NCBI RefSeq assembly: GCF_000720725.1
Contig: NZ_JOCQ01000041.1
Location: 1-64,000 of the forward strand
DNA length: 64,000 nt
From: Streptomyces rimosus subsp. rimosus
GTDB lineage: Bacteria; Actinomycetota; Actinomycetes; Streptomycetales; Streptomycetaceae
Reading direction: 5' to 3'
The translations under genes were made by a program, and so were the position numbers. Below the pieces are notes generated by a model. The model saw only the letters and a program-made list of their open reading frames with translations. It was not told the origin of the DNA and did no database searches. Numbering within the stretch: position 1 is the stretch's first letter; the number at the start of each line of letters is the position of its first letter. Positions 16,842 through 25,474 of the stretch are shown one piece after another.

Positions 16842-18053
16842 ATGAGCGGCATCGAGACCTATGACCTGATCGTCGTCGGCGGCGGGCCGATCGGCCTGTC
16901 CACCGCCTGGCACGCGGCCCGGCGCGGCGGACAGCGGGTCCTCGTACTGGACCAGTACGGCTTCCTGAACGAGCGCTCCGGATCGAGCGGCGCCGAACGC
17001 CACTGGCGGGTGCAGTACACCCAGAAGGACATCTTCGCGCTGACCCTGCAGACCCGCCCGATGTGGGCGGAGCTGGAGCGGCTGACCGGCCGCAAACTGA
17101 TCCACGAGCTGGGCAGCCTGTGGTTCGGCGATGTCGAGGTGGAGACCAACGAGGGGCACATCGCGGACACCGCGCGGGCCATGGACGAGATGTCCGTCGC
17201 GTACGAATGGCTGACCGCCCGGGACATCGAGAAGCGCTACGGCTTCACCGGGCTGCCCGGCCACTTCGAAGGGTTCCTCCAGCGCAACGGCGGCGCCATC
17301 GACGTACGGGGCACCCTCGCCGCGCTGTTCCAGCTCTCCCAGGAGCACGGCGCGGTACTGCGCGGCAACGAGGCCGTACTGGAGACCACACCGGACCGCG
17401 ACGGGGTCACGGTCCGCACCGACCGGGCCGCCTACCGGGCCGCCAAGGTCGTCCTCGCCAACGGCTCGCAGGCCAACGACCTGATCACCCCCTGGGGCGG
17501 CGGCGCGCTGGACCTGCACGCGTACGAGATGGCGCTGGTCACCCTGCGGCAGCGGGACACCTCCGCACAGCGGCCGTTCTGGTTCGCCTTCCAGAAGCCC
17601 ACCGAGGAGGACACCAACCTCTTCTACGGATTCCCGCCCAATCCCTGGTCCACTTCCGACGAGGTGCGCCTCGGCCCTGACTTCGAGGTCAACGCCCTGG
17701 AGCACGCGAGCCGCGCCACCGGCGTCCCCGACCCGCGGCACGTCGAGCGGGTCACCGACTGGGTCCGCGCGCACATGCCGTGGGTCGACCCGGAGCCCAC
17801 CGGCACCTCGACCTGCCTCGCCGTGCTGCCCGGCGACCCGTCGCGGCAGTTCTACCTGGGCACGGCGGCGGGCCTCGTCGACGGCGGCGAGAACGTGATC
17901 GTCTCCGTCGCCGGCTGGGCGTTCAAGCTGGTCCCGCTCTTCGGCCGGATCTGCGCGGAACTGGCCCTGGACGGCGGTACGTCGTACGACATCGCGCGGC
18001 ACGCGCTGACCGGCCCGGTGCCCGCACGGCCCGCGCCCGGAACCGCCCGATGA
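16842..18053 (+). CDS. NikD-like flavin oxidase, predicted piperideine-2-carboxylate to picolinate
   Basis: The 403-residue FAD protein belongs to the monomeric sarcosine oxidase family and resembles NikD of nikkomycin biosynthesis throughout. It has the dinucleotide motif VVGGGPIGLSTAW, SGAERHWRVQYTQ, LIHELGSLWFGD, then STCLAVLPGDP with the Cys (Cys325) expected to hold FAD covalently, and AGWAFKLVPLFG with the active-site Trp. NikD oxidises piperideine-2-carboxylate, made from lysine by transamination, to picolinate using O2. I take ATG 16842 as start because AAGGAG is 8 bases away; GTG 16836 is too close. The stop overlaps the PKS start. Substrate is inferred from the family; a close relative acting on another cyclic imine is possible. 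Confidence 0.88.
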   Translation: MSGIETYDLIVVGGGPIGLSTAWHAARRGGQRVLVLDQYGFLNERSGSSGAERHWRVQYTQKDIFALTLQTRPMWAELERLTGRKLIHELGSLWFGDVEVETNEGHIADTARAMDEMSVAYEWLTARDIEKRYGFTGLPGHFEGFLQRNGGAIDVRGTLAALFQLSQEHGAVLRGNEAVLETTPDRDGVTVRTDRAAYRAAKVVLANGSQANDLITPWGGGALDLHAYEMALVTLRQRDTSAQRPFWFAFQKPTEEDTNLFYGFPPNPWSTSDEVRLGPDFEVNALEHASRATGVPDPRHVERVTDWVRAHMPWVDPEPTGTSTCLAVLPGDPSRQFYLGTAAGLVDGGENVIVSVAGWAFKLVPLFGRICAELALDGGTSYDIARHALTGPVPARPAPGTAR

Positions 18054-21004
18054 CGCCCGCTTCCCGGGACGTCGCGGTCATCGGCATGGCGGGGCGCTTC
18101 CCCGGCGCCCCGGACCTCGACGCGTTCTGGGCGAACCTGCGCGACGGCGTGGAGTCGGTCACCGCGCTCAGCGAGGACGACCTGCTCGCCGAGGGCATCG
18201 GACGGGAGCTGTTCGAGCGCGACGACTACGTCCGCGTCGCCTCGCTCCTGGACGGCCACGACCTGTTCGACGCCCGGTTCTTCGGCTTCAGCGCGCGCGA
18301 GGCCACCCTGCTCGACCCGCAGCAGCGGCTCTTCCTGGAGTGCTCCTGGCACGCCCTTGAGGACGCCGCACTGGACCCGGCCTCGGTCCGCCGCGGCGGC
18401 ATCTTCGCGGGGGCCAACATGCCCGCGTACTGGATGTCGAACCTGCTCGGCGGCCGCCGCATCGTGCTCGACGCGGACGTGTTCGAGCAGCAGATCCACA
18501 ACGACAAGGACTACCTCGCCACCCGCACCGCGCACCGCCTCGGCTTCACCGGGCCCGCCGTCAGCGTGCAGACCGCCTGCTCGACCTCGCTGGTCGCCGT
18601 GCACGAAGGCATCAAGTCGCTGCTCGTGGACGAGTGCGACGTCGTCCTCGCCGGCGGGGTCTGCGTCCGGGTGCCGCAGCGCGCGGGCTACCTCGCCGAG
18701 CGCGGCATGGTGCACTCCCCGGACGGCCACTGCCGCCCCTTCGACGCACGCGGCGCCGGCACCGTCTTCGGCAACGGCGTGGGCGTGGTCGTCCTCAAGC
18801 GGCTGGCCGACGCGCTGGCCGACGGCGACCGCGTACTGGCCGTCGTCAAGGGATCCGCCGTCAACAACGACGGCACGGACAAGGTCGGCTTCACCGCGCC
18901 CGGCGTCGCCGGGCAGGAGCGGGTGGTCCGCGAGGCGCTGCGGGCCGCGGGCGTGCCCGCGCGCAGCGTCACCGCCGTCGAGGCGCACGGCACGGCCACC
19001 CCGATCGGCGACCCGATCGAGATCAAGGCGCTCACCCGGGCGTTCCGGGACACCACCGACGCGAGCGGCTTCTGCTCCGTCGGGTCGGTCAAGGGCAACA
19101 TCGGGCACCTGGAGTCGGCGGCCGGCATCGCCGGGTTCATCAAGGCGGTCCTCCAGCTGCGCCACCGGCAGCTCGCGCCCACCGCGCACTTCACCGCGCC
19201 CAACCCGCGCATCGACTTCGCGGCGACACCGTTCCGGGTCGACGCGGCGCTCCGCACCTGGGAGGCGGAGGAGTTCCCGCGCCGTATCGGGGTCAGCGCG
19301 TTCGGCATCGGCGGGACCAACGCACACGTGATCCTGGAGGAGGCGGCACGGCCCACGGCAGCCGCCGTCGAAGGCACCGCGGCCGACGGGCCGCAGCTGC
19401 TCGTCCTGTCGGCGAAGAGCCCCGAGGCCCTGGACACGGCGACGCGGCGGCTGACCGCCCGGCTCGCGGAGCCCGGCGCCCCGGACCTCGCGGACGCCGC
19501 GTACACCCTGCAGACCGGCCGGTCACCGATGCGCCACCGGCGCACCCTCCTCCGCGCGGGGAGCGCGCCGTACGCCGAACACACGGGGGAGAGCGGCGCC
19601 GGGCGGCTCAGGACGGTGTTCCTGTTCCCCGGCCAGGGAGCGCAATACCCGGGCATGGGCCGCGAACTACACGCCGCGGAGCCGGTCTTCGCCGAACACC
19701 TCGACCACTGCGCCGAGGTGCTGCGCGACGAACTGGGCTTCGACGTACGGGAATTGCTGCTGGACCGGAACGCCCCGGCAGAGCGGCTGACGGCGACCGA
19801 AGTGGCGCAGCCCGCGCTGTTCACCGTCGAGTACGCGCTGGCCCGGCTGCTGGCCTCCTGGGGCATCGCGCCGGACGGCATGGTGGGCCACAGCCTCGGG
19901 GAGTACGTCGCCGCCTGCCTCGCCGGCGTGTTCACGGTCGAGGACGCGCTGCGACTGGTGGCGCTGCGCGGCCGGCTGATGGCCGCACGCCCGGCCGGGG
20001 CGATGCTGTCGGTCCAGGCCCCGGAGGAGCGGGTACGCGAACTGCTCGTTGACGGCCTGGACATCGCGGCCGTCAACGCGCCCGAACTGTGCGTGGCCTC
20101 GGGCCCTGAACAACTCGTCGCCGACCTGGCCGAACGCCTTGCCGCAACGGGCGTTCCCGCACGGCCGCTGCACACCTCGCACGCCTTCCACTCCCCGATG
20201 ATGGAACCGGCCGTCGCGCCGTTCACCGAAGCCGTACGGACCGCTCGCCCCGCGGCGCCACAGCGGCCGTTCGCCTCCGGCGTCACGGGCGCGGCCATCA
20301 CGGCGGAGCAGGCCACCGACCCCGCCTACTGGGGCGGACACATCCGCCGCCCCGTACGGTTCGCCGACGCGCTGCGCACCGCCCTGCCCACGGGGCGCTG
20401 CGCCCTGGTCGAGGTCGGCCCGGGCACCACCCTGTCCTCGCTGGCCAGGGCGGCGCTCGGTACGCGCAAGGGGCTCACCGTCGTCCGTACGATGCCGCGG
20501 CCCACGGAGGCGGAGAGCGAGCGGGTCACCCTGCTCTCCGGCGTCGGTGACCTGTGGCTCGCGGGCGCCGAGGTGGACTGGCGCGCGCTGCACCGGGTAC
20601 CGCGGCAGCGGGTCGCGCTGCCGGGGTATCCGTTCGCCCGCGAGCGGTACTGGATCGAGCCGCGCGGCGGCGGGCAGCAGGCAGCGGGCGCTTCCGAGGA
20701 GCGGCATTCCGAGCCGGCACAGGTGCAGGCGCGGACGGCCCGGCCCGGCGGCCTGCGGACCGCTTATGCGGCGCCGGACAGCGATACGGAGAAGCAAGTC
20801 GTCGCGCTGTGGGAGGAGTTCCTGGAGTACGAGCCCGTCGGCGTGCACGACGACTTCTTCGAACTCGGCGGGCACTCGCTGCTCGCGACCCGCATCGCCA
20901 ACCGCCTGACCGAGGTGCTGCGGAAGCAGGTGTCCGTACGCGATGTGCTTGCGCACGCCACGCCGGCGCGGCTGGCGGCCGCACTGGACGGGCGGGACGG
21001 CTGA
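18050..21004 (+). CDS. Type I PKS, single module KS-AT-PCP
   Basis: The 984-residue protein has a KS (about residues 8-430; TACSTSLVAVH with Cys177, EAHGTATPIGDP and GNIGHLESAAG with both His). An AT follows (about 520-815; GHSLGEYVAA with Ser615, HAFHSPMM predicting malonyl-CoA). The carrier (about 905-975) is of peptidyl type, DDFFELGGHSLLATRIANRL with Ser943. There is no reductive domain, thioesterase or loading domain. KS features (TACSTS, GHLESAAG) match PKS modules found in hybrid PKS/NRPS systems. The likely job is to take picolinyl from the free ACP and extend it with malonate to a 3-oxo-3-pyridyl-propionyl thioester. The NRPS-like carrier suggests the next partner is, or once was, an NRPS. 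Confidence 0.9.
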   Translation: MTPASRDVAVIGMAGRFPGAPDLDAFWANLRDGVESVTALSEDDLLAEGIGRELFERDDYVRVASLLDGHDLFDARFFGFSAREATLLDPQQRLFLECSWHALEDAALDPASVRRGGIFAGANMPAYWMSNLLGGRRIVLDADVFEQQIHNDKDYLATRTAHRLGFTGPAVSVQTACSTSLVAVHEGIKSLLVDECDVVLAGGVCVRVPQRAGYLAERGMVHSPDGHCRPFDARGAGTVFGNGVGVVVLKRLADALADGDRVLAVVKGSAVNNDGTDKVGFTAPGVAGQERVVREALRAAGVPARSVTAVEAHGTATPIGDPIEIKALTRAFRDTTDASGFCSVGSVKGNIGHLESAAGIAGFIKAVLQLRHRQLAPTAHFTAPNPRIDFAATPFRVDAALRTWEAEEFPRRIGVSAFGIGGTNAHVILEEAARPTAAAVEGTAADGPQLLVLSAKSPEALDTATRRLTARLAEPGAPDLADAAYTLQTGRSPMRHRRTLLRAGSAPYAEHTGESGAGRLRTVFLFPGQGAQYPGMGRELHAAEPVFAEHLDHCAEVLRDELGFDVRELLLDRNAPAERLTATEVAQPALFTVEYALARLLASWGIAPDGMVGHSLGEYVAACLAGVFTVEDALRLVALRGRLMAARPAGAMLSVQAPEERVRELLVDGLDIAAVNAPELCVASGPEQLVADLAERLAATGVPARPLHTSHAFHSPMMEPAVAPFTEAVRTARPAAPQRPFASGVTGAAITAEQATDPAYWGGHIRRPVRFADALRTALPTGRCALVEVGPGTTLSSLARAALGTRKGLTVVRTMPRPTEAESERVTLLSGVGDLWLAGAEVDWRALHRVPRQRVALPGYPFARERYWIEPRGGGQQAAGASEERHSEPAQVQARTARPGGLRTAYAAPDSDTEKQVVALWEEFLEYEPVGVHDDFFELGGHSLLATRIANRLTEVLRKQVSVRDVLAHATPARLAAALDGRDG

Positions 21005-21007
21005 GGA

Positions 21008-21053
21008 GCACCGGCGGGCGGCGGCGGTTTTCGGGGCCGCCGCCCGCCGGTGC
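21008..21053. terminator. Perfect 18-bp hairpin between convergent genes
   Basis: GCACCGGCGGGCGGCGGC (21008-21025) pairs exactly with 21036-21053 over a 10-base loop. It ends the picolinyl operon and faces the leftward CGNR gene. Confidence 0.88.
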
Positions 21054-21055
21054 CT

Positions 21056-21577
21056 TCAGGCTGCGCGTTTGGCGCGGTGGCGGCGTACCGCGTCGCGGTT
21101 GGCGCAGGCGTGCGAGCAGTACCGCTGCCGTCCGGCGCGGGTGAAGTCCGCGTAGACGTCGGTGCATTCGGCCAGCGCGCAGCGGCCCAGCCGGTGCATG
21201 CCCAGGCCGGTCAGGTGCAGTGCGGTGCCGACGCTGACCACGGCCCGCAGCAGGCTCGCGGCCCCGAGGTCGTCCTCGCGGTAGTGGATGTGCCAGCCGC
21301 CGTCGGCGTGGTCGGTCAGCCGGGGGTGGGCGGACGCCTCGGCGAGAAGCGTGTTGAGCAGGGCGGCGCGCCGCTCGTCCGTGGGGGCGTCGACGACCTC
21401 CGCCCAGCGGGCGAGGAAGTCCAGCACCTCGGCGAGGTCGTCGTCCGTGGCGGGCCGGTCGAGCACCATGCCCGCGGCCACGCAGCGTTCGGCCAGCTCG
21501 GAGGCGCTGGCGGGCGGGGAGTTGGTGAGGTCGGTCACGAAGCGGACGGGGTCCTCCCCGTAAGGGTTCTGCTGCAT
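21056..21577 (-). CDS. CGNR zinc-finger transcriptional regulator
   Basis: The 173-residue protein has an N-terminal ABATE-like stress-response domain (RFVTDLTNSPPASASELAER) and a C-terminal CGNR-type zinc finger (RCALAECTDVYADFTRAGRQ, RYCSHACANRDAVRRHR; the usual Cys-Gly-Asn-Arg is Cys-Ala-Asn-Arg here). The family consists of putative regulators often divergent from transporters. Start is ATG 21577. An MFS exporter starts 26 bases away on the other strand, so I infer that it controls that exporter. Confidence 0.85.
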   Translation of the reverse strand: MQQNPYGEDPVRFVTDLTNSPPASASELAERCVAAGMVLDRPATDDDLAEVLDFLARWAEVVDAPTDERRAALLNTLLAEASAHPRLTDHADGGWHIHYREDDLGAASLLRAVVSVGTALHLTGLGMHRLGRCALAECTDVYADFTRAGRQRYCSHACANRDAVRRHRAKRAA

Positions 21578-21603
21578 AAGACCATTACAGCAGAGTGATC
21601 CCC
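21578..21603. promoter_or_regulatory. 26-base divergent intergenic region between regulator and exporter
   Basis: Only 26 bases separate the CGNR start from the MFS start. The segment 21572-21593 forms an imperfect dyad, CTGCATAAGACCATTACAGC, which overlaps AT-rich -10-like sequence on both strands. Neither gene has a conventional ribosome site, so transcripts are probably leaderless and mutually exclusive. Confidence 0.4.
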
Positions 21604-23091
21604 ATGAACTCACCACTGGCCGACGGGCGCCCCGTCGTCGCCGGAGAAGCACCCCCGGCACCCGCGCCCGCACAGACTTCCGCACCCCCGCGTCCCACCC
21701 CCGGCAAATGGCTCCCCCTGGTCGCCACGTGCCTGGGCACCTTCATGCTCCTCGTCTACGCGACGATCGTGACGGTGGCGCTGCCGCAGATGGCGCGGGA
21801 CCTGCACGCGGGCTTCGGATCACTCCAGTGGATCATCGACGTCTACACCCTCGCCCTGGCCGGCCTGCTGCTCGGCATGGGCTCCCTCGGCGACAACCTG
21901 GGACGCAAGCGCCTGTACGTCCTCGGGCTGACCGTCTTCACCGCCGCCACCCTCGCCTGCGGCCTGGCCCCGGACGTCGGGGTGCTCATCGCCGCCCGCG
22001 CGGTCCAAGGTGTCGCCGGAGCCGCCATGTTCGCGACGCTGCTGCCGCTGATCGGCCTGACCTACACCGGACGCGACCGGGCCACGGCGTTCGCCGTCTG
22101 GGGCGCGGTCGCCGGCGCGGCGGCCGGTATCGGCAACGTCGCGGGCGGCATGCTCACCCAGTTCCTGTCCTGGCAGTGGATCTTCTACGGCGCCGTGCCG
22201 GTCTGCGCCGCCACCATCGCCCTGTCATTGAAGGTGCTGGTCAACGACGCCAGCCGGCCGACCCGCATCGACTGGCCGGGCATCGCGACCTTCACGCTGG
22301 CCGCCATCGGCATCACCTTCGGCTTCATCCGCGGCGGCGAGGCGGGCTGGACGGACACCACCACCCTGCTCGGCTTCGCCGTCGGCGCCGTCCTGCTCGT
22401 CGTCTTCGTCCTCGTGGAACGGGCCGCCACCCACCCGATGCTCCCGCTGGAACTGTTCCGCAAACCCGCCTTCGACGGCATGCTCCTGGCCGCCTGCGGC
22501 TACTACCTGGCCGCCTTCGGCTTCCTGCCGGTGCTCTCCCTCTGGCTCCAGAACGGTGTGGGACTCAGCTCCTTCGCCACCTCCCTGGTCATCACCGTCC
22601 AGCCCGCGGCCTTCTTCGCCACCTCCGCCCTGGTCGGCAGCGCCCTGCACCGGATCCCCGCCCGCTGGACCCTCGGCGGCGGCTCCGTGGTGGTCGGCCT
22701 GGGCAACCTCGCACTGCTGACGGTGGGCCCCGGCTCGTCCTGGCCGGCGCTGCTGCCCGGACTGGTGATCACCGGGGTCGGCGCGGGACTCGTCTCGCCC
22801 GTGCTGCCCGCCATCGCCATGTCCGCCGCGCCCGCCGCGCACAGCGGCGTCGCCGCCGCGGCCGCCAACAGCGCCCGCCAGCTCGGCCTGGCCCTCGGCA
22901 TCGCCCTGCTCGGCACCGTCTTCCACCAGTACGTGCCGGACAACGGCCCGGCCCCGGGCACGGCGTACGCCGACGGACTGGACGCCGTTTTCCTCCTCGC
23001 CGGTGTCATCACCCTGGCCGCCGGACTCGCGGCGATGTGGCTCCTCGGATTCCGCGGGCGTACGCATAAGGAGGTCCCGGGCGCGGTGTGA
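21604..23091 (+). CDS. MFS drug exporter, DHA2/EmrB-QacA family, 14 helices
   Basis: The 495-residue protein has about 14 hydrophobic segments. It carries the motif-A loop GSLGDNLGRKRLYVLG after helix 2, and motif C-like GAVAGAAAGIGNVAGGML. QWIIDVYTLALAGLLL is typical of DHA2 proton-driven exporters that expel antibiotics. It starts at ATG 21604 (GTG 21595 is possible). Given the divergent regulator and the operon just left, it is the probable exporter or self-resistance pump for the picolinyl-derived product. The substrate is not readable. Confidence 0.9.
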   Translation: MNSPLADGRPVVAGEAPPAPAPAQTSAPPRPTPGKWLPLVATCLGTFMLLVYATIVTVALPQMARDLHAGFGSLQWIIDVYTLALAGLLLGMGSLGDNLGRKRLYVLGLTVFTAATLACGLAPDVGVLIAARAVQGVAGAAMFATLLPLIGLTYTGRDRATAFAVWGAVAGAAAGIGNVAGGMLTQFLSWQWIFYGAVPVCAATIALSLKVLVNDASRPTRIDWPGIATFTLAAIGITFGFIRGGEAGWTDTTTLLGFAVGAVLLVVFVLVERAATHPMLPLELFRKPAFDGMLLAACGYYLAAFGFLPVLSLWLQNGVGLSSFATSLVITVQPAAFFATSALVGSALHRIPARWTLGGGSVVVGLGNLALLTVGPGSSWPALLPGLVITGVGAGLVSPVLPAIAMSAAPAAHSGVAAAAANSARQLGLALGIALLGTVFHQYVPDNGPAPGTAYADGLDAVFLLAGVITLAAGLAAMWLLGFRGRTHKEVPGAV

Positions 23092-23411
23092 ACGACCGAC
23101 GGAATTCCCGCTTCGCGCATTCTCGCCCGACATCGGACGGTTGACAGGGGAAAGGGGCTGGCACAGCATTTGCGACGGGTCCGTCGGTCCCTTTTCCGGG
23201 CGGGGCCGAGAATGTGCCTTCCCGGCGTCCGGGACGCTGCTCGCGCCGGCCGGCGGATCTCCCGTACTCGCCGGGGTCGTCCGGGGCCGGGTGGATCTAG
23301 TGAATTCAAAGGGAAGAGGCTCGTAGATTTCCGATGAGCCCCGGACACCGGCTGAATACCGGCCACCCCGGCGGAAATGCTCGCCCGACCGACCCGTGAA
23401 ACGAGGGAGAT
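23092..23411. other. Intergenic region with promoter of the barrel-protein gene
   Basis: 320 bases without a gene. A consensus -35 TTGACA lies at 23141-23146, but the -10 at the proper distance (23164-23169) is weak. The ribosome site GAGGGAG precedes ATG 23412. No strong terminator for the exporter gene is visible. Confidence 0.35.
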
Positions 23412-23936
23412 ATGACCCCGACGCCCAGTCCGCTGCCGGTCCCCGGAATTCCCGCGATGTGCCCGCAGTGCCGGACCGCCCTCGACGGCCCGCTGCCGGA
23501 CGGCGGGCAGACCAAGGGCGGCACGGGCTGCTTCGTACGGACCGGGCTTGCCGAGCACGCGGACATCACCTTCAACGCCACCACCGCGACGGGGCCCACG
23601 GTCGGGGACCGGAACACCCACGTGGACCGCCTCACCGACGCCGACGGCACCACCGTGGGCACCATCACCGGCGGCGGCTGGAAGGTGTTCGAACACCCCC
23701 GGGACGGCCATGTGCTGTCCTACTACCGCGAGGAGATCGAGTTCCCGGACGGCACGGTCGTCACGTCCGGCTGGATGGACTCCACCGCCGTATGGGGCGG
23801 GCAGTGGCAGAGCCTGCACGCGGTCGGCACCGGCGGCGCCTACCGCGGGCTGGTCGGCGTGCGGCAGATCCGCCAGGAGGAGCCCCGCCGGCTGTTCCGC
23901 GCCAACATCGTCCTGTGCGCCGCCGGCGGCCGGTGA
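23412..23936 (+). CDS. Allene-oxide-cyclase-like beta-barrel protein, candidate cyclase
   Basis: The 174-residue protein starts with a Cys-Pro-x-x-Cys motif (IPAMCPQCRTALDGP) and then a beta-rich sequence: NTHVDRLTDADGTTVGTITG, YYREEIEFPDGTVVTSGWMD, LHAVGTGGAYRGLVGVRQIR. This strand pattern is that of the allene-oxide-cyclase-like / dirigent barrel. Small barrels of related shape (AbyU, PyrI4) catalyse ring closures in polyketide pathways. It has no signal peptide. It sits between two transporters, separated by 10 bases from the second, so a tailoring or ligand-binding role in the product pathway is plausible but unproven. Confidence 0.55.
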   Translation: MTPTPSPLPVPGIPAMCPQCRTALDGPLPDGGQTKGGTGCFVRTGLAEHADITFNATTATGPTVGDRNTHVDRLTDADGTTVGTITGGGWKVFEHPRDGHVLSYYREEIEFPDGTVVTSGWMDSTAVWGGQWQSLHAVGTGGAYRGLVGVRQIRQEEPRRLFRANIVLCAAGGR

Positions 23937-23946
23937 GAGGGGCCCG

Positions 23947-25248
23947 GTGTCTTCCCTCGGACGTGCCCGGTGGGGCATCGGCGCCCTCCTGGCGGGCGGC
24001 CTGCTCGTCAACTTCGCGGACCGTACGGTGCTGTCCGTCGCGGCGCCGCAGCTGGCCGACGAGTTCGGGTGGAGCCTGAGTCAGCTGGGCGTCGTCCTCG
24101 CGGCGTTCAGCTGGTCGTACGGGCTGGTCCAGCTGCCGGCCGGCGCGCTGGTGGACCGGATCGGCGTCAAGTGGCTCAACCGCGTCGCGGTGACGCTGTG
24201 GGGCGTGGCCAGCCTGCTGCTCGCGGTCGCCGGGGGCCTCGGCCTGATCATCGTCTCGCGGCTGCTGCTGGGCATCGCCGAGGGGCCCTTCATGCTCAGC
24301 GCCGCGAAGGCCACCGCCACCTGGTTCCCCACCGCCGAACGCGCCCGCGCCACCGCCCTCTTCGACGGGGCCACGAAACTGGCCAACGTCATCGGGCTGC
24401 CGGTGCTCGCCCTCGTGGTAAGCACCTGGGGCTGGCGGGCCGGGTTCCAGTTCACCGGCGTGATCAGCCTGCTGTTCGCCGCCGTGTGGTGGTGGCGCTA
24501 CCGGGACCCGGCCGAACACCCCCGGCTGGGCGCCGCCGAGCGCGCACACCTGAAAGCCGGCGGCGCGCGCGTCACCGACCCGCCGCGCGGCTCCGTCCTG
24601 CGCCCGGTACTGCGCTCCGGCCGCCTGTGGACGATGGCGCTCGGCTTCGCCTGCTACGGCTACGCCATCAACGTCGTCCTGACCTGGATGCCGGAGTTCT
24701 TCCAGCGGCAGTTCGGCACCCGCACCCTGGGCTCCGGCCTGTACTCGGCGGTCCCCTGGATCGTGGCCACCGCCGCCGAACTCGCCCTCGGCGGCTGGCT
24801 GGCCGACCGTCTCGTACGGGCCGGACGCGATCCGATGAAGGTCCGCAGAACCGTACTGACCTGCGGTCTCGCGGTGGGCGCGACCGTCGCCTTCGCGGGC
24901 ACGGCGTCCAGCGGCCCGGCCGCCATGGGCTGGATGGCGCTCTCCCTCGGCGGTCTCGCGGTCGCCGCGCCGGCGGCCTGGAGCCTGCCCGGCCTGCTCG
25001 CGCCGCCCGGCGCGGTGGGCGCGGCCGGCGGGCTGATGAACTTCGCCAACGCCGCCGCCACCACGGCGGGTGTGGTCCTCACCGGCTGGCTTGCGGAGGT
25101 GACCGGGTCCTTCGGCGCGCCCTTCGTGTGCGCCGCGGCCGTCCTGGGCGTCGGCATCCTCCTGTACCGGCGGCTGCTCGTGCCGCGCCCCGGGCAGGCG
25201 CCCGCGGCCGCACCCCGCGCGGAAGGAGACGAAGTCCTGGCCCTATAG
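23947..25248 (+). CDS. MFS transporter, anion:cation symporter-like, 12 helices
   Basis: The 433-residue protein begins at GTG 23947 (alternative upstream starts would run through the barrel gene). Twelve hydrophobic segments, the first-loop motif NFADRTVLSVAAPQLADEFG, and GALVDRIGVKWLNRV place it in the ACS group (phthalate, glucarate, hexuronate transporters). Members usually import organic anions. Picolinate-like acids would suit such a carrier, but export of a product is equally possible. It is 10 bases after the barrel gene, so they form one transcript. Confidence 0.82.
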   Translation: MSSLGRARWGIGALLAGGLLVNFADRTVLSVAAPQLADEFGWSLSQLGVVLAAFSWSYGLVQLPAGALVDRIGVKWLNRVAVTLWGVASLLLAVAGGLGLIIVSRLLLGIAEGPFMLSAAKATATWFPTAERARATALFDGATKLANVIGLPVLALVVSTWGWRAGFQFTGVISLLFAAVWWWRYRDPAEHPRLGAAERAHLKAGGARVTDPPRGSVLRPVLRSGRLWTMALGFACYGYAINVVLTWMPEFFQRQFGTRTLGSGLYSAVPWIVATAAELALGGWLADRLVRAGRDPMKVRRTVLTCGLAVGATVAFAGTASSGPAAMGWMALSLGGLAVAAPAAWSLPGLLAPPGAVGAAGGLMNFANAAATTAGVVLTGWLAEVTGSFGAPFVCAAAVLGVGILLYRRLLVPRPGQAPAAAPRAEGDEVLAL

Positions 25249-25286
25249 CACACGTTCGGTTGGTTCCGGGATTGCCGTGCGCATAA

Positions 25287-25308
25287 CGCAAAGCGACTTT
25301 GCGATAAT
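25287..25308. promoter_or_regulatory. Inverted repeat over a -10-like box upstream of the HTH/TPR regulator
   Basis: CGCAAAG-CGA-CTTTGCG (25287-25303) is a perfect 7-bp dyad directly adjoining GATAAT (25303-25308), a good -10 box. It is a likely operator for autoregulation or for another cluster regulator. Confidence 0.45.
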
Positions 25309-25474
25309 TTTCTGCCGGTGGTGATCTGCGACTGTCGGCCTCCGGTTAGGCTGCCCAGTGCTTCGTTCGCGAGCGCTGGAGGGGTTTTGTGCACAGCGGT
25401 GTGTCCGACCGGTACGAGCAGAGCAGACGGATTCTCCCGGGCATGCGCGTATTAGGCGGCGGGACGAGGCTGCC

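Noticed and set aside
23141..23169. Firm promoter call upstream of the barrel gene
   Set aside because: The -35 TTGACA is good but the -10 at the right spacing is poor, so I only mention it in the intergenic entry.
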